DNA of 64,000 nt from positions 3,962,001 through 4,026,000 of the forward strand of contig CP075370.1 of assembly GCA_019454225.1 (NCBI GenBank), given 5' to 3'. The notes beneath the pieces are model-generated. The model was not told where the DNA came from. It searched no databases and was given only the letters and a program-made list of their open reading frames with translations. The DNA is from Paracoccaceae bacterium. GTDB lineage: Bacteria > Pseudomonadota > Alphaproteobacteria > Rhodobacterales > Rhodobacteraceae. A program made the translations under genes and the position numbers. The first letter of the stretch is position 1; each line of letters opens with the position of its first letter. Below are positions 1-8,173 of the stretch, one piece after another.

Positions 1-389
1 CCTTCTTCCAGCCATGCCCCGATCAGGGTCAGCCGGGGGTCGGGTGTCAGCGTTGCGGGCCCGCCCACCGCGCCCGGCAGCAGGATCAGCACCGGTCCCC
101 GCAACCCGTCCAGTCGGGTCCGGTCGTCGCGCAGCGCATCCCCGGGGATCGCATGCGCCTCGGCAAGATAGCCCGCCAGACCCATCTCTGCGGTATCGGC
201 CGCATCGAACACCTCGACGCGGGCGGGGTCCAGCGTCGCCACCCCCAGAAGACCGGCCAGCCAGGCGGCGCGGTCGTGAACGGCCCTGACATCTTCGGTC
301 AGCCGCCGGATGTCGGACATGGGCAGCGCCAGCGCAAAGACCCGCAGCACCCCGCGCTCTCCGGCAGGGATGACGATCTGCCCGGTCAA
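1..389 (-). CDS. Unknown protein following pyrB (3' end outside window)
   Basis: This reading frame follows pyrB directly. Its TTG start shares the bases TTGA with the pyrB stop, which implies translational coupling. About 129 residues are visible: an N-terminal [15 protein letters not shown] stretch, a helical middle and an ILLPGAVGG stretch, with no known catalytic motif. The gene runs off the window. In related bacteria pyrC (dihydroorotase) often follows pyrB in an operon, so this is probably a small gene between pyrB and pyrC. I do not recognise the family. The TTG start is inferred from the overlap; the first internal ATG lies about 23 codons later. Confidence 0.6.
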   Translation of the reverse strand, partial: MTGQIVIPAGERGVLRVFALALPMSDIRRLTEDVRAVHDRAAWLAGLLGVATLDPARVEVFDAADTAEMGLAGYLAEAHAIPGDALRDDRTRLDGLRGPVLILLPGAVGGPATLTPDPRLTLIGAWLEE

Positions 390-1348
390 ACCATCACCCC
401 GACCGCCCGCCGCCCCCGTTCCTCGCGCAGGTTGCGCGCCAGAAGGTCCATGCAGGCCATGCGCACCGCCACACCCATCTCGACCTGGTCCTGGATCACC
501 GAACGGTTGATGTCATCGGCCAGCGTGCCGTCGATCTCGACCCCCCGGTTCATCGGCCCCGGGTGCATCACGATGGCATCGGGTTTCGCCCTGGCCAGCT
601 TTTCGGCGTCAAGGCCGTAGCGATGATAGTATTCGCGCAAGGACGGGATGAAGCCTCCGTCCATCCGTTCCTTCTGCAGGCGCAGCATCATCACGACATC
701 GGCGCCTTCCAGCCCGGCCTTCATGTCGTCGGTCACCTCGCAGCCGAACTCGGCCACGCCGGGCGGCATCAGCGTCGGCGGCGCGATCAGGCGGATCCGG
801 TTCTCCATCTTCCCCAGAAGGATCAGGTTCGACCGCGCCACGCGGCTGTGGGCGACATCGCCGCAGATCGCCACAGTCAGCCGCTGGATGCGCCCCTTGG
901 CCCGGCGGATCGTCAGCGCGTCCAGCAGGGCCTGCGTCGGGTGCTCGTGCCGTCCGTCGCCGGCGTTCAGCACGGCGCAATCCACCTTCTGCGCCAGCAG
1001 GTTGACCGCCCCGGAACTGGGGTGCCGGACGACCAGCAGATCGGGATGCATGGCGTTCAGCGTCATGGCCGTGTCGATCAGCGTCTCGCCCTTCTTCACC
1101 GAGGACTGCGCCACCGACATGTTCATCACATCCGCGCCCAGCCGCTTGCCCGCCAGCTCGAAACTGGCCTGCGTGCGCGTGGAGGCCTCGAAGAACATGT
1201 TGATCTGCGTCATTCCGGCAAGGACGTTGGCCTGCTTCACCGTGCGCCGGTTCAGGTCGACGTAGCGGTCGGCAAGGTCCAGCACCGTGCGGATATCGTC
1301 GGGGGCCAGATGCTCGATGCCCAGCAGGTGACGGGCGCGGAAGGTCAT
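386..1348 (-). CDS. pyrB: Aspartate carbamoyltransferase catalytic subunit
   Basis: This enzyme condenses carbamoyl phosphate with L-aspartate to N-carbamoylaspartate, the committed step of pyrimidine synthesis, in the cytoplasm. The 320 residues show the carbamoyl-phosphate loop STRT (56-59), the SSVKKGET loop (82-89) that reaches into the neighbouring subunit, and a C-terminal HPGPMNRG motif. The length is normal for the family. The start at [10 protein letters not shown] was chosen because it lines up with the usual N-terminus; an upstream in-frame extension would add 18 unconserved residues. No pyrI regulatory subunit gene is visible. The stop overlaps the next minus-strand gene. Confidence 0.97.
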   Translation of the reverse strand: MTFRARHLLGIEHLAPDDIRTVLDLADRYVDLNRRTVKQANVLAGMTQINMFFEASTRTQASFELAGKRLGADVMNMSVAQSSVKKGETLIDTAMTLNAMHPDLLVVRHPSSGAVNLLAQKVDCAVLNAGDGRHEHPTQALLDALTIRRAKGRIQRLTVAICGDVAHSRVARSNLILLGKMENRIRLIAPPTLMPPGVAEFGCEVTDDMKAGLEGADVVMMLRLQKERMDGGFIPSLREYYHRYGLDAEKLARAKPDAIVMHPGPMNRGVEIDGTLADDINRSVIQDQVEMGVAVRMACMDLLARNLREERGRRAVGVMV

Positions 1349-1453
1349 CGGGTGGCATCCCCCTTGGACGTGACTGCCGCGCTTATAGAAACCCCGGACC
1401 ATCCGGGCAAGCCGGGTTGCCGGTTCCGGGGCGCAGGCCTAGCGTTGTCGCCC

Positions 1454-2278
1454 ATGGGAATCGACCTCGACCTGACACAGGCCGCCGGATGGCAGGCCGC
1501 CCTTGCCGCGCTCGACTGGCAGCGGGAGCTCGGCGTGTCCGAGGTGATCGGCGATGATCCGGTCGATGCCTATGCCCTGCCCGACGATCCGCCATGGCGA
1601 AACCGCCAGGCGTCCGCGCCGCGCCCCGCCGCCGCACCGGCTGCCGCAGCCACGGCCACGGCGCCTCCCGACGACCCCGTGGCCGCCGCCCGGGCGGCCG
1701 CGCGGGCGGCGCGCACGCTGCCGGACCTGCGCGCGGCGCTTGCGGCCTATGACCATTGCGACCTGAAGAAGGGCGCGAGATCGCTGGTGTTTTCCGACGG
1801 CCTGCCGGGTGCGCGGGTGCTGATCCTCGGCGAGGCGCCGGGCCGCGAGGAGGATCTGGAGGGGCGCCCCTTCGTCGGCCGCGCCGGACAGTTGCTGGAC
1901 CGGATGTTCGCCGCCATCGGGCTGTCGCGCACCGCCCTTGCGCCAAGTAACGCGCTCTACATCACCAATGTCAGCCCCTGGCGCCCGCCCGCCAACCGCG
2001 ACCCCTCGCCCGAGGAAATCGCGATGTTCCGCCCCTTCGTCGAGCGTCACATCGAACTGGCCGATCCGCAGGTGATCGTGGTCATGGGCAATACCCCGCT
2101 GTTCGCGCTGCTGAACCAGCGTGGCATCCTCAAGGCGCGCGGCACCTGGGCGCGGGCGCTCGACCGTCCGGTGATGCCGATGACGCATCCCGCCTACCTG
2201 CTGCGCAACGCGATCGCCAAGCGCGAGGCTTGGGCGGACCTTCTGGAAATCCGGGCCGTTCTGGAGAAGGGCCGATGA
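1454..2278 (+). CDS. Uracil-DNA glycosylase, family-4-like, without Fe-S cysteines
   Basis: A base-excision repair glycosylase that would remove uracil from DNA. The 274 residues have an Ala/Pro-rich N-terminus of about 85 residues and then the glycosylase fold: GEAPGREED (126-134, water-activating loop), RPFVGRAGQLLD, NVSPWRPPANRDPSPEE, and near residue 252 HPAYLLR (base-flipping His loop). Classical family-4 enzymes bind a 4Fe-4S cluster through four cysteines. Here only C102 remains; the others align with Y99, the W of SPWRPP and the F of MFRPF. It is therefore probably cluster-free. The downstream lysE-type gene starts inside its stop (ATGA). Confidence 0.88.
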   Translation: MGIDLDLTQAAGWQAALAALDWQRELGVSEVIGDDPVDAYALPDDPPWRNRQASAPRPAAAPAAAATATAPPDDPVAAARAAARAARTLPDLRAALAAYDHCDLKKGARSLVFSDGLPGARVLILGEAPGREEDLEGRPFVGRAGQLLDRMFAAIGLSRTALAPSNALYITNVSPWRPPANRDPSPEEIAMFRPFVERHIELADPQVIVVMGNTPLFALLNQRGILKARGTWARALDRPVMPMTHPAYLLRNAIAKREAWADLLEIRAVLEKGR

Positions 2279-2895
2279 TCGTCGAACCCGCGACCCTGCT
2301 CCTGTTCATTCCGGCCGCACTTGCGCTGAACCTGACGCCCGGGGCCGACATGATGTTCTGCCTCGGGCAGGGGCTGCGTGGCGGGCCACGTGCAGCCCTG
2401 GCTGCGGATGCGGGGATCGCCACGGGCTGCATCGTGCATGTCACCGTGGCGGGAGCGGGGCTGGGCGCGGCCGTGGCAGCCATGCCCTGGCTGTTCGAGG
2501 CGATCCGGTGGCTGGGGGTTGCCTATCTGCTGTGGCTGGCGCTGGCAGCGCTGCGGGCCGCCCCCGCCGCAGGCTGCGGCATGACGATCCGTCCCGGGCG
2601 GGCGTTCCGCCAGGGCTTTCTGGTGAACCTGCTGAACCCCAAGGTGATCCTGTTCGTTCTCGCCTTCGTGCCGCAGTTCGTGGACCCGGCACGGCCGATC
2701 CTGCCGCAGTTCCTGATCTTTGGCACCGTCATGGGAATCGGCGGGCTGATCGTGAACGGCGCCGTCGGGGTCTTTGCCGGCGGCATTGGCGCGCGGATGA
2801 CGGGTTCGCCGGGGCTGGCGCGCTGGCTCGGCCGCACGACGGCCATGATCTTTGCCGGGCTGGCCGCCCGCCTCGCTTTCATGTCAAGGGGTTAG
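2275..2895 (+). CDS. LysE/RhtB-family amino-acid exporter
   Basis: An inner-membrane efflux protein of the LysE/RhtB superfamily, which exports amino acids or related small metabolites. The 206 residues contain about five or six hydrophobic segments and the family signature PGAD in the first segment (NLTPGADMMF), followed by the typical GFLVNLLNPKV motif near residue 120. The ATG overlaps the stop of the uracil-DNA glycosylase by four bases, so the two are probably co-transcribed; no functional link is evident. The substrate cannot be told from sequence. Confidence 0.88.
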   Translation: MIVEPATLLLFIPAALALNLTPGADMMFCLGQGLRGGPRAALAADAGIATGCIVHVTVAGAGLGAAVAAMPWLFEAIRWLGVAYLLWLALAALRAAPAAGCGMTIRPGRAFRQGFLVNLLNPKVILFVLAFVPQFVDPARPILPQFLIFGTVMGIGGLIVNGAVGVFAGGIGARMTGSPGLARWLGRTTAMIFAGLAARLAFMSRG

Positions 2896-2898
2896 GCG

Positions 2899-3441
2899 TT
2901 GAACCGTATCGACGAGACCCGCGCGTTCATTCCGGTCCGTATCGCCGTCCTGACGGTGTCGGACACCCGGACGGCGGCCGAGGACCGGTCGGGCGACACG
3001 CTGGTGGAACGGCTGACCGGGGCCGGGCACCTGCTGGCAGCGCGCGATATCGTGCGGGACGAAAGGGCAGACATCGCCGCACTGTTGCGCCGCTGGATCG
3101 CCGATCCGGGTGTGGACGTGATCCTGACCACGGGCGGCACCGGCCTGACCGGCCGCGACGTGACGGTCGAGGCGCATCGCGACGTCTATGAGAAGGAAAT
3201 CGAGGCCTTCGGCACGGTATTCACCATCGTCAGCATGCAGAAGATCGGCACATCGGCGGTGCAGAGCCGGGCCTGCGGCGGGGTGGCGGGCGGCACCTAT
3301 CTGTTCGCCCTGCCCGGCAGCCCGGGCGCCTGCCGGGATGCCTGGGACGAGATCCTGAAATGGCAGTTCGACTATCGCCACCGGCCCTGCAACTTCGTCG
3401 AGATCTTCCCCCGCCTCGACGAGCACCAGCGGCGGAAGTAG
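2899..3441 (+). CDS. moaB: Molybdenum cofactor biosynthesis protein B
   Basis: A MoaB/Mog-fold protein that takes part in molybdopterin adenylylation during molybdenum cofactor synthesis. The 180 residues carry TVSDTRTAAEDRSGD near the N-terminus, the central TTGGTGLTGRDVT loop that binds molybdopterin, and FALPGSPGAC near the C-terminus, all family hallmarks. The start is a TTG three bases after the preceding stop; the next ATG would cut into the conserved domain. It closes a tight three-gene plus-strand run with the glycosylase and LysE genes. A short hairpin follows. Confidence 0.93.
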   Translation: MNRIDETRAFIPVRIAVLTVSDTRTAAEDRSGDTLVERLTGAGHLLAARDIVRDERADIAALLRRWIADPGVDVILTTGGTGLTGRDVTVEAHRDVYEKEIEAFGTVFTIVSMQKIGTSAVQSRACGGVAGGTYLFALPGSPGACRDAWDEILKWQFDYRHRPCNFVEIFPRLDEHQRRK

Positions 3442-3458
3442 GGGGGCCGAAGCCCCCC
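3441..3458. terminator. Hairpin between convergent moaB and wrbA
   Basis: The stem GGGGGGC/GCCCCCC closes over a CGAA loop right at the moaB stop, in the 35-base gap between two convergent genes. No T-run follows on either strand, so intrinsic termination is only probable. Confidence 0.45.
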
Positions 3459-3476
3459 ATGCGGTCGCCGGGATGG

Positions 3477-4073
3477 TCAGGCCGCCAGCTTTCCGGCGAT
3501 GTCGACCAGCCGCCTTGCCTGGTGGGCGATGGCAGCTTCGGCCTTTTCGTCAAGGGCTTGGCCCTGGGTGTGGCTGTAGCCATAGGGGTTGCCGCCCGCC
3601 GCGAAGATCGCGCTGTCGGTATAGCCGGGCGCCGCGATGATCACGCCCCAGTGCAGGAAGGTGGTATAGAGCGACAGGAGGGTCGACTCCTGCCCGCCGT
3701 GCGGATTCTGCGCCGAGGTCATCGCGCTGACGGCCTTGTTCGCCAGCTTGCCGTGGAACCAGAGGCCCCCCAGCGTGTCGATGAAGGCGCGGACCTGGCT
3801 GGGCGCGCCACCGAAGCGGGTGGGCATGGACCAGAGGTAGGCGTTGGCCCATTCCATGTCTTCGGCGGTGGCCACGGGGATATGCGCCTGGGCGGCGGCG
3901 GCGGCCTTCCAGCCGTCCTGCGCGTTGACCACGTCGTCGGGCGCGGTTTCGGCGATGCGGCGCAGGCGGACTTCGGCGCCGGCGGCCTCGGCGGCTTTGG
4001 CGGCGGCTTCGGCCATCGCGCGGTTGGTGCCGTAGGTGGAGTAGTACAGGACTGCAAGCTTCACGTTGGCCAT
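3477..4073 (-). CDS. wrbA: NAD(P)H:quinone oxidoreductase, WrbA type
   Basis: A cytoplasmic FMN-binding quinone reductase that performs two-electron reduction of quinones and so limits redox cycling. The 198 residues start with the flavodoxin-like [15 protein letters not shown] phosphate loop and include [18 protein letters not shown] and [14 protein letters not shown], which are diagnostic for WrbA and bind FMN. The length matches the family. The start is supported by AAAGGAG just upstream. It is monocistronic, facing moaB and divergent from the downstream kinase. Confidence 0.95.
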   Translation of the reverse strand: MANVKLAVLYYSTYGTNRAMAEAAAKAAEAAGAEVRLRRIAETAPDDVVNAQDGWKAAAAAQAHIPVATAEDMEWANAYLWSMPTRFGGAPSQVRAFIDTLGGLWFHGKLANKAVSAMTSAQNPHGGQESTLLSLYTTFLHWGVIIAAPGYTDSAIFAAGGNPYGYSHTQGQALDEKAEAAIAHQARRLVDIAGKLAA

Positions 4074-4235
4074 GGGAATTCTCCTTTGGGGTCAGCGCCT
4101 TGTTGTCAACATAGGTGGGCGGCGCGGGTTCTGCCATTCCGCAGGTTCGCGCGGAACATGTGCAGCGCTTCACAGCTTGCCGTGCGCGCGGGGGCATGGC
4201 AGCGTTAGCGCAATCACCAGCCCCCGAGGCCACGA

Positions 4236-5183
4236 ATGACCCAGGTTCCGATCCTGACACTGACGCTCAACCCGGCACTCGACATGGCGACGGAGGTGGC
4301 CGATATCCTGCCGGGGCAGAAACTGCGCTGTTCCGATCCGGCCCTTGACCCGGGCGGCGGGGGGCTGAATGTTTCCCGTGCGATCAAGGCCTTGGGTGGT
4401 GACAGCCTGGCGCTTGTGGCACTGGGCGGGCTGACCGGCGACCGGCTGGCAGGGCTGATCCGGGCCGAGGGGGTGACGTTTCTGGCGTTGCTGGGGCCGG
4501 GCGAGACGCGGCAGTCGCTGACGGTGACCGAGGCGTCAAGCGGGCGGCAGTACCGGTTCATGCTGCCCGGGCCGGTCTGGGGCGAGGCGGAGCGGGCGCG
4601 GGTGTTCACCCTGCTGGGCGCGACGGCGCGGCCGGGCGGGATTTCGGTGATCTCGGGCAGCCAGCCGCCGGGCGTCCCCAAGGATTTCCCGGCGTTGCTT
4701 GCGGCCTCGATGCCGGACAGCCGGGTGGTTCTGGACACCTCGGGTCCGGCGCTGGCCGAGGCCGTGGCACATCCGATCCCGGGGCTGGAAGTGCTGCGCA
4801 TGGATGGCGAAGAGGCCGAGGGATTGGCCGGGCATTCCCTGGAAGCGCTTGATCAGACATCAGAATTCGCGCGCAGCCTGGTCGGGCGCGGGATTGCCCG
4901 GCGCGTGATCGTGGCGCGGGGCGCGCATGGCAACCTGCTGGCTTCCGCCAGCGCCTGCCTGTTCGCCCCGGCGCCGAAGGTCCGGGTGCGATCAACCGTG
5001 GGGGCGGGCGACAGTTTCGTCGCGGCCTTCGTTCTGGCCATGGCGCGGGGTCAGTCGGATGCCGAGGCGCTGACCATGGGGTCGGCGGCGGCGGGGGCGG
5101 CCGTGATGTCGGACGCGACGCAGCTGTGCCGGGCGGAGGATGTGATGCGCCTGTTGCCGGAATGCACGGCGCGGACGGTGTAA
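4236..5183 (+). CDS. pfkB: PfkB-type hexose-phosphate kinase (6-phosphofructokinase II-like)
   Basis: A ribokinase-superfamily sugar kinase. The 315 residues have the N-terminal TLTLNPALDMA motif and the PGGGGLNVSRAI motif (39-50) of the PfkB/FruK branch, and the C-terminal anion-hole motif VGAGDSF (255-261), with D259 as the probable catalytic base. The KLRCSDP segment after the first strand resembles E. coli Pfk-2 more than FruK, so phosphorylation of fructose 6-phosphate is favoured; 1-phosphofructokinase or tagatose-6-phosphate kinase activity cannot be excluded. No sugar transport genes are adjacent, which argues against a dedicated phosphotransferase operon. Confidence 0.85.
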   Translation: MTQVPILTLTLNPALDMATEVADILPGQKLRCSDPALDPGGGGLNVSRAIKALGGDSLALVALGGLTGDRLAGLIRAEGVTFLALLGPGETRQSLTVTEASSGRQYRFMLPGPVWGEAERARVFTLLGATARPGGISVISGSQPPGVPKDFPALLAASMPDSRVVLDTSGPALAEAVAHPIPGLEVLRMDGEEAEGLAGHSLEALDQTSEFARSLVGRGIARRVIVARGAHGNLLASASACLFAPAPKVRVRSTVGAGDSFVAAFVLAMARGQSDAEALTMGSAAAGAAVMSDATQLCRAEDVMRLLPECTARTV

Positions 5184-5261
5184 ACGCCTGCGGACGCTGG
5201 GTTAATTCCGGATGCCGGTGGATGGCGCCGGTCTGGTATCCGTCTGGCCTGCGTATGGCAT

Positions 5262-5283
5262 GCGTATGGCATCCGTCCCGACA
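5262..5283 (-). repeat. Dispersed intergenic repeat, copy A
   Basis: Read on the minus strand this holds the 22-base sequence with core GGGACGGATGCCATACGC, found identically at 33733 and 58721. A second partial copy of ATGCCATACGC follows at once (5251-5261), and GTTAAC lies about 30 bases away on its 5' side, as at copy B. It lies in the 166-base gap between two convergent genes; the rest of the gap shows nothing recognisable. Confidence 0.8.
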
Positions 5284-5349
5284 GGGCGTTCGCGGCGCCC
5301 TGTTAACCTGCAACGGCGAATCAGCTGGCCCGATGCCCGACGCGACCGG

Positions 5350-6303
5350 TCAGAAGGCGATTTCGGCCAGCACGGCGCGGTGGTCGGCGGGCCAGGGATC
5401 GACGGCAAGATCGCTGCGAGGTCCGGCCTCGCCCAGTATCCAGGCGTCCCGCACCACGAGGCCCGGCGCCCTGCCATAGGCAAAGTCGATCCGGTCGTGG
5501 TGATCCTCGGGGTCGGCCTCGTCGCCCCAGGGGGTCCAGGTGAAGGCCGGCCGTGCCACCGGGTCGGGGTGGCGGGCGCGGTAGAGATCGGTGAAGCCCA
5601 GATCGGCCAGGCGCCGCGACGCCGGCCAATCGACGGCGAGCGGGTGCAGCCCGGCCGTGGCCGCCGCCGCCGTCCAGTCGAGATGCGAGGGTTCGTTGAA
5701 ATCGCCGGTGACAAGCACGAGGTCGGCGCCCTCGGCCACGGCCATGTCGGCGGCCAGAAGATCCATCGCGGGCCCCCGGGTCTGTTCGGCCCAGGTGATC
5801 GCCTCGGCCGCGGTGGTGACGAAGGGGGCCGGGCCGTATTCGATGCCGAGCAGCTGGTAGGGCTGGTAGGGTTCGTCATCCAGATGGATGTTGAACAGCC
5901 AGACCCGCCGCCCGTCCAGGTCGACGGCCACGCCCAGATCGCCCGGCGAGACCGCCACGATGGGGTGGCGCGACAGGATCGCGTTGGCCCAGAGTGCGGG
6001 GCTTTCGGTGACCTGCCGGTGGACGTGGTAACCCAGCGACGCGGCCAGATCCTCGGCCACCGAGGGGCCGGTGGCGCGGCAGTCCTCGGGCGTGCAGGGG
6101 TCGGGTTCGGCCGTCACCTCCTGCAGGCCGATGATATCGGGCGCCGCGGCGCGGATCGCGGCCAGCGTCGCCTCGGGGCCGGAGCCGTCGTTCAGCCCGC
6201 CGCCCCAGACGTTGAAGCTGAGGACGCGCAGCACGGTTTCCGCCGATGCGGGCGTGGCGAGGCCGAGGGCGGCGGCGAGGGCAAGCGACAGGGTGCGGTG
6301 CAT
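5350..6303 (-). CDS. Secreted endonuclease/exonuclease/phosphatase-family protein
   Basis: A metal-dependent phosphodiesterase-fold protein, predicted to be exported. The 317 residues begin with a clear signal peptide (about 1-21, ending PASA). The EEP motifs follow in order: LRVLSFNVWGGG, LQEV (metal-binding Glu), VTGDFNEPSHLDW (catalytic Asp and Asn), DRIDF and the terminal ADHRAVLAEI with the catalytic His. The ATG directly precedes the signal peptide. Substrate could be nucleic acid, phospholipid or inositol phosphate; the sequence does not decide. It faces the pfkB gene and follows nadE with an 88-base gap. Confidence 0.85.
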   Translation of the reverse strand: MHRTLSLALAAALGLATPASAETVLRVLSFNVWGGGLNDGSGPEATLAAIRAAAPDIIGLQEVTAEPDPCTPEDCRATGPSVAEDLAASLGYHVHRQVTESPALWANAILSRHPIVAVSPGDLGVAVDLDGRRVWLFNIHLDDEPYQPYQLLGIEYGPAPFVTTAAEAITWAEQTRGPAMDLLAADMAVAEGADLVLVTGDFNEPSHLDWTAAAATAGLHPLAVDWPASRRLADLGFTDLYRARHPDPVARPAFTWTPWGDEADPEDHHDRIDFAYGRAPGLVVRDAWILGEAGPRSDLAVDPWPADHRAVLAEIAF

Positions 6304-6391
6304 GGGGCCTCCGGGGGGCGATTCCCGCGCAAGGCTAGCACGGCTTCGTGACGGCAGGCGACGGGCGCATCCCTGCCGGGGCCCGGCGGCC

Positions 6392-8047
6392 CTAGCGGTC
6401 GCGCCAGCGGTTCACGATGGGATAGCGGCGATCGGAACCGAAGGCCTTCTGCGTCAGGCGGGTGCCGGGGGCGGATTGGTGGCGCTTCCACTCGGCGCCA
6501 TAGACCAGCGCCTGAACCCTGAGCACGGTGGCGCGGTCATGACCCTCGGCCACCACGTCATCGACCGCGAGATCGCGGTCGACCAGCCCGTTCAGGATGG
6601 CGTCGAGCACCGGATAGGGTGGCAGCGAATCCTCGTCCTTCTGGTCGGGGCGCAGTTCGGCCGAGGGCGGCTTGTCGATGATGCGGGGGGGGATGACCTC
6701 GCCCGCGGGGGCCTGCATCCAGGGGCGGTGGTTGGCGTTGCGCCAGCGGCAGGTGTCGAACACGCGCGTCTTGTACAGGTCCTTCAGCGGGTTGTAGCCG
6801 CCCGCCATGTCGCCGTAGATCGTGGCGTAGCCGACGGCCATTTCCGACTTGTTGCCGGTGGTCAGCAGCATCTCTCCGAAGCGGTTCGACAGGGCCATGA
6901 GCAGCAGGCCGCGCAGGCGGCTTTGCACGTTTTCCTCGGCGATGCCGGGCGGGGCGTCGCCGAACAGCGGCGCCAGCGCCGCGCCCACCGCATCCTGCGG
7001 GCCGGTGATCGGCACGGTGTCGAGCCGGGTGCCCAGGCGCCGCGCGCAATCGGCGGCGTCCTGCAGCGAATGGTCCGACGTGTAGCGCGAGGGCAGCATC
7101 ACGCAGCGCACGTTCTGCGGCCCGATGGCATCGGCGGCGACCGCGGCCACCAGCGCCGAATCGATGCCGCCCGACAGGCCCAGCAGCACGCGGCGGATGC
7201 CGGACTTGCGCAGGTAGTCCGACAGCCCCACCACCATGGCGCGATAGTCGGCCTCGTGGCTGCGGGGGATCGGGGCCATCATGCCGGTTTCGGCCCGCCA
7301 GCCATCGGGCGTTTCGGTGAAATCGACATGGGTGATGCAGTCGTCGAACTGCGGCAGCTGGGCGGCGAGCCGCCCGCCGGGGTTCAGCACCAGCGAGGCA
7401 CCGTCGAACACCTGGTCATCCTGCCCGCCGGTCATGTTGAGATAGACCAGCGGCAGGCCGGTCTCGACCACGCGGGCCACCATCAGGTTCAGCCGCTGGG
7501 TCAGCTTGCCGCGATGGTAGGGCGAGCCGTTGGGCACCAGCAGGATCTGCGCGCCGGTCTCGGCCAGCGTCTCGGCCACGTCGGGGTGCCAGGCATCCTC
7601 GCAGATCGGCACGCCGATGCGCAGCGGGCCCACGCGGACGGGGCCCGCCACATCGGCCGGGCTGAAGACGCGCTTTTCGTCGAAGACCCCGTCGTTCGGC
7701 AGGTGGTGTTTCAGCACCGTCGCGGCGATGCGGCCGCCCTGCAGGATGTGCCAGGCGTTGAACAGGCGCCCGTCGCGCAGGGCGGGGGCGCCGATGCCCA
7801 GGGCTGGGCCGTCGGCGGTGTCGCGGGCGAGCTGTTCCAGCGCGGCCTGCGCATCGCGGCGGAAGGCGGGTTTCAGGATCAGGTCCTGCGTCTGGTAGCC
7901 GGTGAGGAACATTTCGGTCAGCGCGACCAGATCGGCGCCCGCGTCGCGGCCCGCGGCCCAGGCCGACCGCGCGCAGTCGGCATTGCCCGCGAGGTCGCCC
8001 AGCACGGGGTTCAGTTGCGCCAGCGTGAGGCGGAAGGTGGCGGGCAT
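6392..8047 (-). CDS. nadE: Glutamine-dependent NAD+ synthetase
   Basis: Catalyses the last step of NAD synthesis: amidation of nicotinic acid adenine dinucleotide with ammonia released from glutamine. The 551 residues form two domains. The first is an N-terminal nitrilase-fold glutaminase with its Glu (LTEMFLTGYQ), Lys (KHHLPNDGVFDEKR) and Cys (PICEDAW). The second is a C-terminal synthetase with the ATP-binding loop GLSGGIDSALVAAV and the TTGNKSEMAVGYATIYGDMAG segment. The length is typical of the two-domain bacterial form, so no separate ammonia source is needed. Confidence 0.97.
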   Translation of the reverse strand: MPATFRLTLAQLNPVLGDLAGNADCARSAWAAGRDAGADLVALTEMFLTGYQTQDLILKPAFRRDAQAALEQLARDTADGPALGIGAPALRDGRLFNAWHILQGGRIAATVLKHHLPNDGVFDEKRVFSPADVAGPVRVGPLRIGVPICEDAWHPDVAETLAETGAQILLVPNGSPYHRGKLTQRLNLMVARVVETGLPLVYLNMTGGQDDQVFDGASLVLNPGGRLAAQLPQFDDCITHVDFTETPDGWRAETGMMAPIPRSHEADYRAMVVGLSDYLRKSGIRRVLLGLSGGIDSALVAAVAADAIGPQNVRCVMLPSRYTSDHSLQDAADCARRLGTRLDTVPITGPQDAVGAALAPLFGDAPPGIAEENVQSRLRGLLLMALSNRFGEMLLTTGNKSEMAVGYATIYGDMAGGYNPLKDLYKTRVFDTCRWRNANHRPWMQAPAGEVIPPRIIDKPPSAELRPDQKDEDSLPPYPVLDAILNGLVDRDLAVDDVVAEGHDRATVLRVQALVYGAEWKRHQSAPGTRLTQKAFGSDRRYPIVNRWRDR

Positions 8048-8173
8048 GGCGGTTCCGGGGCAGCGATGTCGGCCCAGACCTAGCAGAACCGTGGGCGGGG
8101 GAAAGGGGCGCGGCGCTTGTCAGGGGGGGCGGGCGCGGCTAGGGTCCGGCCGCACGGAAACGGAGGGTGCCGG

